Numbered from the stretch's first letter, positions 10,718-23,178 are shown. The stretch is DNA of 64,000 nt from Thysanoteuthis rhombus (GCA_963457665.1 OY735231.1:32679702-32743701), one strand, 5' to 3'. Program-made: numbers and translations. The notes: generated by a model from the letters alone, not told the origin.

Positions 10718-12881
10718 CTGGAAAAAAAAAAAAAAAAGAAAAAAAGAAAAAAAGAAAAAATATAAATAAATAAATAAAACAAACAAAAAACAAAAAAACA
10801 CAAAGGGAAGTAGAATTTTTTCTCCTTCACAACATAGGAGAATTTGTGTTAAATACATATTTTTCCTCAGATATCTTCATAAAGTAACGCAGACTACTGC
10901 ACGCAATATGTACAAGGCTTAAAACTCATCCTGAGGTATACTCACAACAGTCTAGCTCTATGTTTTCAAAGTAAGGTTCTGGATCAACTAAATAGATAAA
11001 ATTAAATAAAGAAGAAGCAAAAATTGTTCTTTTGCACAGACCAATGTCATGGAAAAAAGGAGGAAAGAAGTACTTGTAAACCCCTCTCTGGCATGCAATA
11101 CTATTTTTCACTGTAGAAATATATATTGGTAGTAGCTTAAAAAGTTTCTGTTTTTGCCATAAGGAGCATTTTTTTAAAAGTAAATGTAGGCAAAAAGATT
11201 GCTTTTGATTATATTATACCAGCTGCCTGATCAGCATGAATAAAGGGAAATTTCTTGTTGAATGACACATTTTTATTTAGAGATTCAGACATTGAAGATG
11301 GTAGAAAATAAGCAATATTTTTGGCATTCGAGTAAGGTAAAGAGGTAGCTCAAACACAGAAAAATTGTACAGTTTGTGGAGAAGGTACTGTGAATGACTG
11401 AACATGACAAAAGTGGTTCGCTAAGTATCATCCTGAATGATAAGGTAGACCAGTTGAAGTTGACCATTACATCATGTGGAAGATTCAAAATATTCAATTC
11501 AAACATTGAAAATCATTTGTACCAGCTTGATTATGTAAGTCACTTTGATGTGTAGCTTCCACACGAGTTAAGCAACTATAAGAAAAAACAAAAAACCTAC
11601 TGGGCTGTATTCAAATGTTCCATTTTTTAAAACAAAATTATAATGGTCAAAGAAAAGAGGATATCTTACAACATGGACAATATCCAAATTTATATGATTA
11701 TAAACATTTTTATGAATGAGTTCCTATGCATCTACATTACAAAAGTTTTAGGGGAAAATATGATCAAGAACTGTGTATACAACATTACATGCAATTTCAA
11801 CAAAGCATACCAAGAAACCAGCTGACCTGAGAACATAAATCTTGAAGAATCGGTGAATGAGACTATAAAAACAATGACAAACCACACAGAAAAGAGTGTT
11901 TTAACCCCCCACAGCAAGTGAAAATAGTAGATCAAAGAAGCGTGCGCATTTAAGTGGCAACAAGTCAGTTTAAGGGAGATCATGAAAACAAACTTCTGAT
12001 GTTTTAAAGGTTCGTAAAACTTTGAAAAACAGTAGAAGTAACAACTTGAAAAATTGACATTTCGGAGAGTATTGTCAGTAATCAATTGCCTACTGGGTAG
12101 CTTTGTTTCTAAGTCATATTTATAATTAAATTTTCCAGTTTTTAATCACTTTATCAAAGTTATAGAAAATACATCTAAGGAAAATAAAATGATCTAGTAT
12201 TAAGTTTAGTCAATAAAGTGGAATTTAATAATCAAACAAAAGAACAGCTTAGATTTTTTTTCTAATTCAGGTATGCAGTTTTCGAGAGTTCCTAATTTAA
12301 ATGTGATAATTGGATGATCACTTTTAAAATAATAAAAATATCTTAGCAATAATCTGTTCTGTAATTTTGAGAATAGAAATTCATTTAGGTTCCGTTTTGG
12401 TTAAGGGACAAAATTATCAACTCATATCTATCTTTTTATTAAGTTTGCAAAATAAATGAACTTTACGAAGTACAGGGGGAGTATAAAACTATGAGACAAA
12501 ATCTAATCTTAGTTTTAATATCAATTTAGCTTGAAAGATATATTGAGAAAAAAAAAATATTAAAGCACGTGACAAAGTTTGAGAAGTTGATCAAGATATT
12601 AAAGTGAGTCTAAAGAAAAAGGAAATTAAGACAAGAGCAATCGAGCTAAATATCAGATATCGCACTCTGTTTATGTTAAACTTGAAACCAATAAATTAAG
12701 TTTATGATTATTGGTCTAAATTGTTTAATGAAATTTGAAACCAAAAGTTGAAATGAGTTTTTAAGTCATTCGAGCATCTCAACACGTGTCTTGGAATGAA
12801 AATTGATGTCCATAACAAGAAAGATTGACATTTTAAAAACAAAACATCAACGTAACTTGAAAGGAAAAACATATTACACAC
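10718..12881 (-). other. NOB1: NOB1 intron 1
   Basis: AT-rich, with an A-run (10722-10737) and A-rich low complexity to about 10800 that forms the polypyrimidine tract of the exon 2 acceptor on the minus strand. Small ORFs in it have no conserved features and I see no other gene or recognisable transposon. Confidence 0.8.
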
Positions 12882-12977
12882 CTTAATGGGAGCATTCTTG
12901 ATAAATGCCCCGGAATCAACCACCAAAAAATCGACATTCTGCTCATTTTTCCTCGAGCCATTCTCGTCAGACGCCAT
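12882..12977 (-). CDS. NOB1: NOB1 exon 1 (coding, residues 1-32)
   Basis: Exon 1 encodes MASDENG..., a variable hydrophilic leader, then FLVVDSGAFIKNAPIK, the first strand of the PIN fold with its catalytic aspartate. An upstream in-frame ATG exists at 13004. I chose 12977 because the context AAAATGGCG is a strong start and because nine further residues upstream have no family support. The donor is AAG|GTGTGT, a weaker than usual site, and the phase is 0. Human NOB1 reads VADAGAFL at the matching place. Confidence 0.9.
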
Positions 12978-13140
12978 TTTCACGTGGCGATCAGAAATAT
13001 ACAAAATGAACGGAAGTTAGATTAAGATAAGGACCATACAGGAAATGACGTTAGTATCGTTCTAACGAAGTCAGAAGAAAAAATACTTAGATAAATCCCT
13101 AGAATTTGTGCGTTGGAACGAATTCAAGATGAGGTAAAAA
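12971..13140. promoter_or_regulatory. Probable divergent promoter of NOB1 and the plus-strand gene
   Basis: The NOB1 start codon lies in AAAATGGCGT on the minus strand (12971-12980), which fits a YY1 site (AANATGGCG) as seen at translation starts of housekeeping and ribosome-related genes. Just upstream are an E-box CACGTG (12981-12986), an ETS-like ACGGAAGT (13010-13017) and TGACGT (13046-13051). A CRE-like TGACGTAA follows at 13233-13240. CpG is visibly more frequent here than in the flanks. No TATA box is obvious. Sites are matched by eye; activity is inferred. Confidence 0.5.
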
Positions 13141-16100
13141 TTACTAGAATTAAAAAGCACAAATATTCTGATGAAAAAAAAAGTAATATTTATTAATCGC
13201 TGTGACTTTTCTACTTGTAATAATGTCACTGATGACGTAATTAATCACATGACCAAATGATGGAGGAACAGTCTTTACAGTAGTAGCAGGACTATTATTT
13301 CCAACATTCACTGTCTGTCTCTTCTAAAATTGTAATGACCGAGTGACCCTTCCTTCTAACCTTAAACACATATTATCATCGACGTAACTGTTCTGACTAC
13401 CCAACGATTTGTTGAAGACATTTTGCTGGCAAACACAAAAGCCTAGGTAGGTGTGTTTGTACTGTCGTTACTACTACTACTATATTATGAGTGTATTGAC
13501 CACTAATCACCTCCACAGTTGAAAATTGTCTCTCCTGTCTGGGGGATCGTATTTGGTAGTAGTACGAATAACTACTGATAAAAATCTCATTTAAAACAAC
13601 CATTTTTATTTAAGCTGGGCGTACTAATCGGACATCTTACATATCCCATTTTTCCTCTCTACAGTCGTAAAGGACACGAGAGAGTTTAATACACCCCAAC
13701 AAAACACCCACTTTTCTTCGGAAAAAACACGTTCTCTTCTACACATTTTATCATTTTTTAAACACAGGTAGGGACACCTCACTTATTATATTCGCTTGCA
13801 GGAATTATTATAATTTAAGCTGTTGATGTGCGTATTAGATAAAGAAGCGTTATTTAAAGCTGGTATAATTAACCCAAGTTATATTATTATTGGAGATTGA
13901 TTTTTTTTTTCTTCTTTTCAACTAAAAAGGTGTTTTTACTTTCTCCAACTTGTTTGACAGCTCCATGACATTCAATATTTTTAATGGATCTTTCTTATTA
14001 TTATTTTTATTTTATCTCGATTCAGCTGCAGACGTAGCTGAACAAGAATTTAATCAAATGAAACCTTACTTCTTACTGATTTTGTTTGATTGATCAAGGA
14101 AAAATAGGATAGGCTTTCAATGCTATCGACATTTCTGTCTTAATTTCTTACAGACATTATTTTTCTAAGCAGATTCAAGTCTAAAAAAAATTCCGAACAT
14201 TTTTTTTCCTCTGCTAGACATGACTGATCCCCTTATGGTAATGTTGTTATTTTAGTCAAGTGTTGCTTCCATTTAATTGTTGAATTCTCAAAGTCTTTTG
14301 GGGGGGAAGTCATGTATTTGAGTCCCTTTTTTTTCCAAATTTCTAATTACTTAATCAAATCACCACTGTTTGTATCTTTGATCTTGAAATTGTACACACA
14401 AAGAATGGCATCGTAGAATTGATTGTCTTTTTTTTTCTTGTAAAATTCATTAAAAAAACCCAAAAAACTAATACGTACAGAAACATGTTTTGAATTTGAG
14501 ATGCGAACATAACACCCAAAATGTGAACACTCGTTCAAATAAATTGGTATTTGGCTAATGTTACAGATGAAATATACAGAAGAATTTTGGAAAAATAAAA
14601 TGTGCTTAGTAAATGTTTCCATCCATGTACTGATAAGCTAGTAATTTTCAAGTTTCCTACACATTTTTACCACTTGACTTGATAATATGTATTTGAATGT
14701 TGAACGTATTTTTAATTTAATTTTGTATGTTGAGATGTCCCTAGAGGGTATTTTATTTAATAAATGAAGAAAAATGTTCAAAAACGGTTTTTTTGCTTCA
14801 TAGAAAATTTAGTAATTTAGAATGAATTCCTCCAGTCTGTTGATGGATTCTTGTTGGCAAATAAGATAGATGAATAGTAATCTTGTAGCAAGCAATGAAG
14901 CTTCCAAAAGCCATCATATGGTGATCATGAGTGCTACATGTAAATCTCCAATTACTTGTTCGTTCAGTTGTTGTGAATGTTCTTCATATTAACTACAACG
15001 TAGTTGGCTATAAAGCTATTCTGAAAACGAAGGAAGTCATACGACTACTCCTTTTTTTTTCTTTTTTTTCCTAAAGGGTATTCATTTTCAGATACGTTGA
15101 CCTTTTTAATGTACAAAATTGAAGCTTGTAACATTCGTTTTTGGTTTGTTTGATGGTTGAGATCAGAAAGAAGAGAAACTACTTTCCACGTAATAAAAAA
15201 AAATACAACACATCACATCGTTTATATAAACACGGAGTTGTTTGCTTGTCTCTTTACACACTAATCTTGTATGTGTACACATCTTATTTTTATTTGCATT
15301 GAAGAAGAAAAAATTACTTCATGTCAATCAGTCGATCTTTTTTGTTTGTTTTTTAAAATTTCTAACTCGAAACATTCGACGAAGATGAGAGACTTTCCAG
15401 TAGAAAATAGGAATAGAAATATTTTCAATGTCTTTGCTTCTGCTTAACACAGGCAAACTAAAAACACCATTTTCATACTTTTTTTTTTTTTTTTTTTTTC
15501 ACATTTAAATTTTAGCACATATAGCTTTTTTTAATACTAACTCTCTATATTAGGACATATGTTACTGCTGTATTGTGTGCGTGTGTGTATATGTATAATA
15601 TACACAAATTGCTGCTAGGTCATACTAACTCCTCCTCCTACGCAATTCAATTCATCGTTATAGAGAAGACACGAGTAACATCTTTTCTGATGATCGGACA
15701 AGATAAGATTTTAATTAGACCCTATTTATTCACCTAACTACGAGTGTCCAGCAGTGCCACAAAACGTAATTCTTAAATAATGGTTCTTGAACGTGCATGA
15801 TGAAGGTCATATACCGTTTTATTTTTTAAACTGTTCCACCCACTCTATTTTTTTCTCTAGCTTTCTCTTCCATTAAGTAAACAATAATAATGGTGTTAAA
15901 ATGTTGGCTTAGCCAGAACTAAAAGGTAATATCGACTGTACTTGGTATTTCAAGTGTGAAATGCTCCCACATGTTCTGTAGTGTGATCTTTTTCTTTTCT
16001 CAATTTAATTCAATCAGTATAGAAAATAAGACTGCTTTTAGTATTATCTCTAAAAAAAAAACCATGAGTAAATGCTTTATTTCACAATACTGAAATAGAA

Positions 16101-17060
16101 ATGTCAATCACTTATTTAAATGTTTATTAATACAAAGAACCTTTTGAACAACTCGTCTTTCTTCACGTAAAGAGGGTGGATCATTCCGTATTCTGTCATA
16201 TTTTCGGTCAAACACAATCCACGTCATATTTTTGTAAATGTGTTTATGTATTTTTATATTGTTAATCATCTGTAATTTTAAAAAAAATTGTTGATCCCTT
16301 ATTTATTTATTTATTTTTAGAATTATAGCTGGAAATATTTGACACACAAAGTAATGAGTAATTGGATGTTGCCGTCGCTTTTTCCCCCGCACAGAATTTT
16401 AATTTCTGTATCCAAATCGAATAAATTGGCATTTTTAAACACCTTTTTACCGACAAACCGTTAACAATCATTTGTCATCTATTGCATGGAGTTAATTAAG
16501 TCTCAATACTTGAATCAAGATAGTATCAATCTTTTTGACATTGATATTATAATTCGAGTGTTTTTTTCCCAATCTCGTAAAAGATCAGCGGAGGGAGAAA
16601 CTAATATTGTTTGTCTTCACATTCAAGTGACGTGATGAGTAACTTATTGAGACAGGTATTATCAGCGCTGCGTGTAACAATTTCATTTTGTTGTTCCTTC
16701 CTTCCTTCCTTAGTTTTTGCTTGTAAGCCTAAATAATAAAAATGCCGGACGAATGCTCAAGATGGGCGTCTAAATCCACAAACAAACTTGAAACTGATTT
16801 ATTACACAACACAAACAATTGATTTTATAATAACAACGCCCTTTTCACACCAGTTCCAGGGTAAATTCAGTCTGTAACCTAACCATCTTTTCGAGAGATT
16901 TCAAATCTAATCATGGATGTCTTTTATTCAATCATTGATTTTGGACTACTGCAACAGTGGAAACTGAAGTGATCACTGTGCAAATAAAAGGTTATAAAAT
17001 AGTTTTGTTTGCTGTGAAATAACAGCTTATTTTGACTAAGTGTCAGCACTGATATTGGAT
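13141..17060 (+). other. Gene-free stretch; start of the inferred giant intron
   Basis: No ORF with a recognisable motif. T-rich, with a T-run at 15479-15499 and a TTCC microsatellite near 16690-16710. GAG|GTAAAA at 13131-13139 and CAG|GTAGGG near 13767 are possible donors for a noncoding first exon of the plus-strand gene, but neither can be confirmed from sequence alone. Confidence 0.5.
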
Positions 17061-17064
17061 ACCA

Positions 17065-17345
17065 AGTCGGGAGAGGTATGTAAATGTATTCAGGGATTCA
17101 CTCCCGTCTTTCCGTTTGTCTACACAATATCTCTAAAAGTTCTCGATTAATTTCAATGACATGTTGTGCAAGGGTGGGCCATAGGCTAAGGAAGAAATTG
17201 ATTAAATTTTGGGGTTGATCCTGGGATTTTTTTTTTTTTTTTACAGATCCCTCCTCTATTTACGAACTGATTTTCATTCAGTTTTTAATGGCCATGACGT
17301 TGACAGAGGAATGGGCTTTTTGAGTTCTACCCAGTTATCCATGTT
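17065..17345 (+). repeat. R3 interspersed repeat, copy 1
   Basis: Contains GTCTACACAATATCTCTAAA followed by AGTTCTCGATTAATTTCAATG, then GGGCCATAGGCTAAGGAAGA and TTGATTAAATTTTGGGGTTGATCC. The same modules in the same order occur at 30775-31300 and 44640-44972. A T-run breaks the 3' part. I recall similar modules in repeats of many animals but cannot name the family. Confidence 0.65.
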
Positions 17346-18104
17346 ATTCGCTAAAAAAAAAAAAAAGCTGACGATTGGTCCATTTATTACACTTGAATTC
17401 CTGTAGTGTGGTCTCTATTTGCACCACCCTATATATTTAGTCCTCAAGACCTAAAAGTAGGACTGTTTAATTGTCGTGTCATGCCTTTTATAATATCGGC
17501 TGGCCAATACCATATATGCGTATGTACCTGTTTTAGACTGTTACATAAAATCCTCGTTTTTAAAGCAACTGAACCTATTGGTAGGTTGTGTGAAATGGTT
17601 GAGGCACTGGGTAGGTATTGCAAGTCTGATGGATTTATGTCATGAAGCGGTGCCGGCGGTCACCAGTGCACTGGCTGGGTTAGTTCTTTTTTAGTTTAAA
17701 CAGTCTGAAATGAGCTACTAGACCTATCACTTTTGTAAAGGATACGAAAGAAGAGAGAAAAAGCCTTATCCGCTAGTTTGTTTTTCATCCTTCGAAGTCT
17801 TTTTTGATCTACAATTCGGATTTCAATTCCCACATATATCAATTCTGTCAGTCCACACACACAGTCTCACCATTCGTAATTTTGTGACTTGCTTGGTTGA
17901 GGTGGGATAGGTTGGAAATCTTTTTTTCTTTTTTTTTTATGGAAAAAAAACCCCTGAGTATTTTCTTAGCTTACGTAACGTGATATCTAATATAATGCGA
18001 ATCCTACTTTTTGTAGCAAAGTTCACCATTTTTTAGCCTGTAGTATAATGCTAAACCCCAATTTTGACCCTGTTTTTTCTTTTCAATATTAAATTTCTCT
18101 TACA
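17346..18104 (+). other. Gene-free stretch
   Basis: AT-rich DNA with an A-run near 17353-17366. The ORF at 17406-17645 shows no known motif and no flanking splice pattern that would make it an exon. Nothing else is recognised. Confidence 0.5.
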
Positions 18105-18365
18105 CAGAGCCGGATTAGGGTTGCATGGGGCCCCTGGCTGTAATTCAAATAGGGACCCTCCCATCGAAACGATTACTAGTACTGTCAGTAAACAAGACAT
18201 TCTATTGAATTGTATTTATATTGAATCTCATCCACATACTAAAAAAAAATTACACCGTACGTTTACGAACTTTTCTCATGGCAATTTTTTTGTTAACTAA
18301 TTTTGGAGCCTCTAAATATTGTGGGCTGAGGCCAAGGGCCTCCCATCTTAATCAATCCAGCACTG
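18105..18365. mobile_element. Small TIR element (hAT-like MITE)
   Basis: The left end CAGAGCCGGATTAGGGTTGC continues into ATGGGGCCCCTGG. The reverse complement of the right end, CAGTGCTGGATTGATTAAGA followed by TGGGAGGCCCTTGG, matches over about 33 bp with mismatches. It is 261 bp, relatively GC-rich at its ends, and non-coding. The flanking 8-mers (CTCTTACA and AGATTAGT) do not match, so either the insertion is very old or the ends are off by a few bases. Confidence 0.6.
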
Positions 18366-19700
18366 AGATTAGTTCTCCTAGGATTTTCAATTTTAGGTGC
18401 TTTCAATCCTTTAGACGTTAGAATCATCCGGAGGTGTATTTTTAGAAAACTAATTTTCTTGAGGTTTTAAAGGGATTGCAATGCTTGACCCTATCAGCCT
18501 TGTTTACGGAAGTACGGCTTACATGACTTTTCATAGCCGCATGATGATATAAAAAAAAAAATCCTACAATATAAGATCGGACCAAATGGAAGATAATTCC
18601 ATTAAGCTGTACTTTCGTGAGAAAAAGTGCCCTTTTGAGCATTATGGTTACTTTGTTAAAAAAAAAAAAGACCCTCCCCCCTAGTAATTCCCTAAGAATC
18701 TTTTTTTCTTCTAAAATACAAACAAATTTTGAATGGTTCTAAGATCAAATGGATTAAAAGAAAAAAAGAACTATTTTACGTATGTAAACTTTGAAATTAT
18801 CATGGCACAAAGACTTAGTTTGTTTACAATATGTTAGTTTGTCTTGAAAGAAAAATTGGTTTCGAAAGCTATTCTAATGTAGTTTAGCATTTGAATTATC
18901 AGTCATAAATTTCTTGATCATAATGAAATCAACAAGTATTCCAGTATTTCTACCAAATTCTCTCAATACTTAATTATCCTGTAGTAGATTTAGATTATTC
19001 TATATTTCATTTTCTACATATTTTATCAAGTTATACTTAGAAAATTCCATTGAAAAGTTCATTTTATAGAAATTTCTCACTATCAAATCTTGATGTTTTT
19101 TTTCGTTATTTTAACAATTTGTAAAAATTTATGTAGATCACGTATACTGAGATAAGATTATCAGAATAAGTTTTAAAAACTAGTGTTAGCTTTTTATCAT
19201 GAAATATGCTAAGGGAATTTTACAATCTTGTTTATCTGAGTTAGCATTATCTTGGGATTTGAATTCTATTTTTCAAGCGAGTTGTCTAGTCTCTTATTAA
19301 ACACACTTGTGAAAAAATTCATTGATGTATTTGAATTTTATGAAACAATTTTTTAATGAAGGAAAAAATTTATTTCAGTTGAAGAAACCATAGTTTTAAA
19401 TGGTAGATAGGAGGTATTTTTATCCTCGTAAGTCAAATTTTACAGACAACGAACCAAGAAGATCACACTATAGATTATTAGTTTCAAAATGTAGAGCATG
19501 AATTTGAATTATCTAACCAGACTACAACTATTTGGTAGTAATTGCTTAATTTGAGTCTTTTTATTCCCTCGGTTCAGGACTAAAAATATCCTCAGGAAAT
19601 TGCTTTATAAAAAAAATCTGAACACTGTAATGAATCACGTGCAAGACTAACAGTCTGTTAGTACCCTGTCAACACGAATTTGTGTTAAGATCATGAGTCA
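18366..19700 (+). other. Gene-free stretch
   Basis: AT-rich intronic DNA. Short A-runs occur at about 18550 and 18660. No gene, repeat family or motif recognised. Confidence 0.5.
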
Positions 19701-20790
19701 CTAATCTCCAAAATTTCCTTATACTTGGACTATGTTCTTGATGAAGGGAAGCCTGTAAAAGCAGTTTAATTGGCTTTCTCACATGTTTGACTCAGTTTCC
19801 TATCAAAAACTGATCAAACTTGAATATATTATTTATATATTATAATGGCATTACCTCAAGGTCTGGATTAGACTTCTTAGTAGGCAGGAAATATTGCGTT
19901 TCTGTGGATGGCTATTTCTCCAGATGGGTGCCTATCATCAGTGGAGTCTCACAAGGGAGTTCGTTGGGTTTGTTTTGTTTGTTGTCTTCACCAATGACAT
20001 TCCAGAGGTAGTCGGCTCTCTCTGTGAGATGCATGCAGTTGACTCACTCTGGATTCAGATGCCAAAAGAGACAGACCAGCAAGGTCTGGATCACCTGGTT
20101 GAATGGACAGGCTGTTGACAGCTATGCTTTAATGCTGAAAAGTGCAAAGTCCTTAACCTTGGGGGCAACAATCTAACCCGCTGCTACAGCATGATACTTC
20201 ATGACACTGGTGATAAGGTCTTCCTTGAATCAACCCTTCTGGAAAAAGACTTTGGTGTACATGTTGATAGAAAACTCTAATTTACCTAGCACATAGAAAC
20301 CCAGGTTAACTAAGTCAACGGGACTCTGACACCACTTCTGCTCTTTGTCACCCTGGGACATCTGCATTAGTTAGTTCACTAATGCAGTTTTGTTGTCATG
20401 ATGCTAAAAGGACAAAGATCTGATCAAGTGATTTTTTTTTTTTTTTTTTTCTCTTTCTTTTTTGGAGAGCTTCAAACTTAGTGCTAGGACTGTCTGACTA
20501 CTCATATGAAGAGTACAGGAAGGAGAGTAGAGATATGATCAAACATTCAAGTACACTCAGGGGTTCTCTAACCACATGGGTCATACATTGGAGCTGAAGA
20601 AAATTTGATGCAACACAAGTCTTAAACAGCACTTGGCATGTTGTGTGGTGTAGCAATGAAACGGTCTCCCCACTTCAATCCAAGCTTTCAAGAGCAGACT
20701 TGACAGCAATTGGGCTGGCAGAAAGCTTGTCACTCCAATGAGTCACCAATGCAACCCTTTTCTATTAAGTCTTATAAAAGTTATAGGCAT
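19700..20790 (+). mobile_element. CR1-like LINE, decayed reverse transcriptase fragment
   Basis: Moving through frames, the plus strand gives LVGRKYCVSVDGYFSRWVPI, then ISGVSQGSSLG (usual form SGVPQGSVLGPLLF), FTNDIPEVVGSLCEMHAVDS (LF-NDIP...YADD, with the YADD destroyed), QQGLDHLVEWTG, FNAEKCKVLNLGGNN, then FLESTLLEKDFGVHVDRKL and a final NSFKSRLD--WAGRKL-like region near 20680-20730. The order and spacing are those of palm-to-thumb and tail of CR1-type reverse transcriptases. There are many stops and frameshifts. A perfect 10-bp inverted repeat (20362-20371/20378-20387) and a T-run (20432-20450) interrupt it. It has the same sense as the inferred host gene. Confidence 0.85.
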
Positions 20791-21204
20791 AGTGAAAAGT
20801 CCAGATCAAAGGCTTTTGACTTAATCTGATCAGAAGCTGTATTATGATACTTCTGTTTTCTATATTATCTAGAAAACAAAAGTTCTGGGATTTTTTTTTA
20901 TAAAGCATGAAAGCTATCGTGCTGAGATTTGAATTACGGAATCTTAGCTAAATATTTGATCTTTAAAATTATATGGCTATCAAAAGTTATTTATTTTTCA
21001 TTTTCAAGCAAACATTGTGGTTTGAATTGTTAATACTGGGCTGCCTCGTTTACATGAAAATTGCTTTTTCTTTCAAATGTGAACTTTTCTCCCCATCCCT
21101 GTCAACTGCGGCTAACCTTTTTGTTGTTGCTGTTCAAGAAGCCAGGAATGTGAAATTTTATCAATGACTCAAATATTAGTTTGGAAAGTGATTACATCTT
21201 GTGA

Positions 21205-21950
21205 GATTTTGTCAAAATCCCAGTGAGTTGACTTTATTATTGCAATTAGTCAGACCTGGAATTTAAGATGTCTGAATTCAAGACTTGAATAAGAGAATGA
21301 TTCTGTGACATCATTGTCCCAACTCGTTTCTGAGTTTTCAGTATTTTTTATTTCATTTTTGCAAACGTAAAATTTCTGTTATGAAACTCATTTTTATATA
21401 AGTATACGTATTTCATTTTTTTCTTTTCAGTGTAAATTATCATGCTACAACTAATGTATAATGATTGTACATAACAGTGACAGATGGCAGTGATCAGAAA
21501 GAAAACTGAAAAATTCACTGTTAATGTTTTTATTTATTTATTTTTAAGATAATTCATTTTAATATATTATTTATATTTTGTTCAAAATTTTATCTTTGAT
21601 AAATTTGTCTATTACTACCTTGAGGCTTTCAGTATTCTCAATAAGCTTGATCTGAGATTTTTAAGGATGTCATCAAAACAGATATAATAATTGTATATAA
21701 CAATGATCAGAAGAAAAACAAGTGACGTCTTGCATCAGTGACAGTTACGTATGAATAAAACTGGTGTCTAATTGACCCCCTCTTCTGAAGCCCAGCTCAG
21801 AGTTGAAAGGAGATGCATTGTTTTTGAATGATAATGTATGGAGAAATGAATTCTGTTTTTGTTTACTTTTTGGATTTTAATGAAGCAAAGGAGTTTGATT
21901 TTAGTGCAGCTAAGCTTGTTTTGGTTGTTTTAGGGTTCATTCTCTAGCCC
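21205..21950 (+). repeat. R2 interspersed repeat, copy 2 (most complete)
   Basis: Aligns with copy 1 (258-985) at both ends and with copy 3 (24145-24440) in the middle. Markers in order are GAGTTGACTTTATTATTGC, GATGTCTGAATTCAAGAC, AATTCACTGTTAATGTTTTT, AAGGATGTCATCAAAACAG, AACAATGATCAGAAGAAAAA and GTATGGAGAAATGAATTC. It is about 745 bp without an ORF. No terminal repeats found. Confidence 0.65.
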
Positions 21951-22894
21951 CTGCCCTTGGCTGTGGGCAAAGGTTTTGGTTAACTAGTGTAGTTTTAGGC
22001 TTAAAAGTTGTAGAGTTTTTTAAAATTTTTATTTAATTCTTTGCTGAATGGTTTCATATTGATGTACTAAAAATCAAATATTTTGATCTGTTACATGTTG
22101 ATTAGAATATTCTTGCCCTATGCATTTATCCATCTTTTGTTGACCCATCAGAAATGTGATTTAGACTTGTGGTTGGCAATGTTTATTTTGAACATATAAT
22201 ATCTGTATATAAATTGTCCAAGGTTAATCATTTTAATTATGATTGTGCAGCCACCCAAGAAAGTAGTTCTGTTTGCAAGGCTACCGTAGACTTGTCTATC
22301 AACTGATATTTTTTCTTTCCATGATGTTAGTATTTGAGTTCTTATCCCTGTATCAGAATCCCCGTAACATTTTTGTTTTCATATGCAGTATAATTAAATT
22401 ACTCTATCAACCCTGGTTAAGAATTATATTTATTCCTTAGTGTTCACTTCATGACAATTTTTAGGAAAAATATTCTCTTAGTCTTGGGTATATTTTTAAT
22501 TTAAATCCTCTAAAAGTATCTCTTGACATTTGAAGAAAATCTATCGCAAAAAAATGCGGTAGAACCAATTTATCTTTTGCAGTCAGTAGGATTACTAAAT
22601 CGTAATTCACCAGTAATTTAAAAGCTGGGGAAAAATTGGTGAATGTTGAGATCAACTTAGTTCCTCAGATGAATCATAGTAGTCACTATCTTCAAGGTGG
22701 TCTGGCTCAAGGTTGCCTATTCAGAACTGATTTTTCAATTCTGGAAGTCGCTTTCAAATTTGAAAAATTTAAGAAAATCATGTCAGTTGGCAATGCCAGA
22801 CTTGAAAATATGAAAGATTTAAAAACATCTAAATACTGTCAATTCTGAACTCTCAAATTTGAACCAAATGGAGACATCTGAAAAGGCAATCCTG
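21951..22894 (+). other. Gene-free stretch
   Basis: AT-rich DNA with no recognised element. The ORF at 22636-22848 is a simple lysine/leucine-rich reading without known motifs. Confidence 0.5.
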
Positions 22895-23178
22895 TAACTG
22901 TATCTATGTATTATGCATTCAGGCCACACCAATGGAGCTATTGAACTGGAAATTTAAACATTTACTCATGTCTGGAAGAAAGTTGTTTGTTTGTTTTTGT
23001 TTGTGTTTTTTTTTTTTTTTTTTTTCACAAAATTGTAAGTTCATGCTAAATTGACCCTTCAATTAGTGTCCGCTTGTTTTTGGAAAATTCTGTCTTTTTT
23101 TAGTGATTACTGTCCACCAGAAGGCAAGGAACTTATTCATTGATTACCCAAAACGTTTGATGGTTTCTACTGAGTGAA
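22895..23178 (+). repeat. R1 interspersed repeat, copy
   Basis: Contains CAGGCCACACCAATGGAGCT, GAAATTTAAACATTTACTCA, a T-run, AAATTGTAAGTTCATGCTAA, AGTGATTACTGTCCACCAGA, CTTATTCATTGATTACCC and TGGTTTCTACTGAGTGA in the R1 order. The 3' third is shortened. Confidence 0.7.

Larger units (their letters stand above)
4095..12977 (-). other. NOB1: NOB1 gene, 5' part (exons 1-3 with introns); remainder outside or not found
   Basis: NOB1 is the PIN-domain endonuclease of late pre-40S particles. It cuts cytoplasmic 20S pre-rRNA at site D to give the 3' end of 18S rRNA. Three exons join with matching phases (0, then 1, then 0) into 121 residues. The acidic PIN positions are present: Asp21 in VVDSGAF, the Glu/Asp cluster in KEVVDEVIDK (about residues 42-51) and Asp94 in LSAVDLRVLALTY. 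Compared with human NOB1 the N-terminus has about 11 extra residues and the core aligns without gaps. About 290 residues, including the acidic linker and zinc ribbon, are missing here. Intron 1 is 2164 bp and intron 2 is 6356 bp. All four splice junctions used follow GT-AG. The gene faces away from the plus-strand ligase-like gene and probably shares its promoter. Identity is well supported by family knowledge; transcription itself is inferred. Confidence 0.93.

Noticed and set aside
12708..13004. 98-codon ORF as a complete single-exon gene
   Set aside because: Only its 5' portion matches NOB1. The remainder reads through the exon 1 donor into intron, and the upstream ATG at 13004 has no family support.
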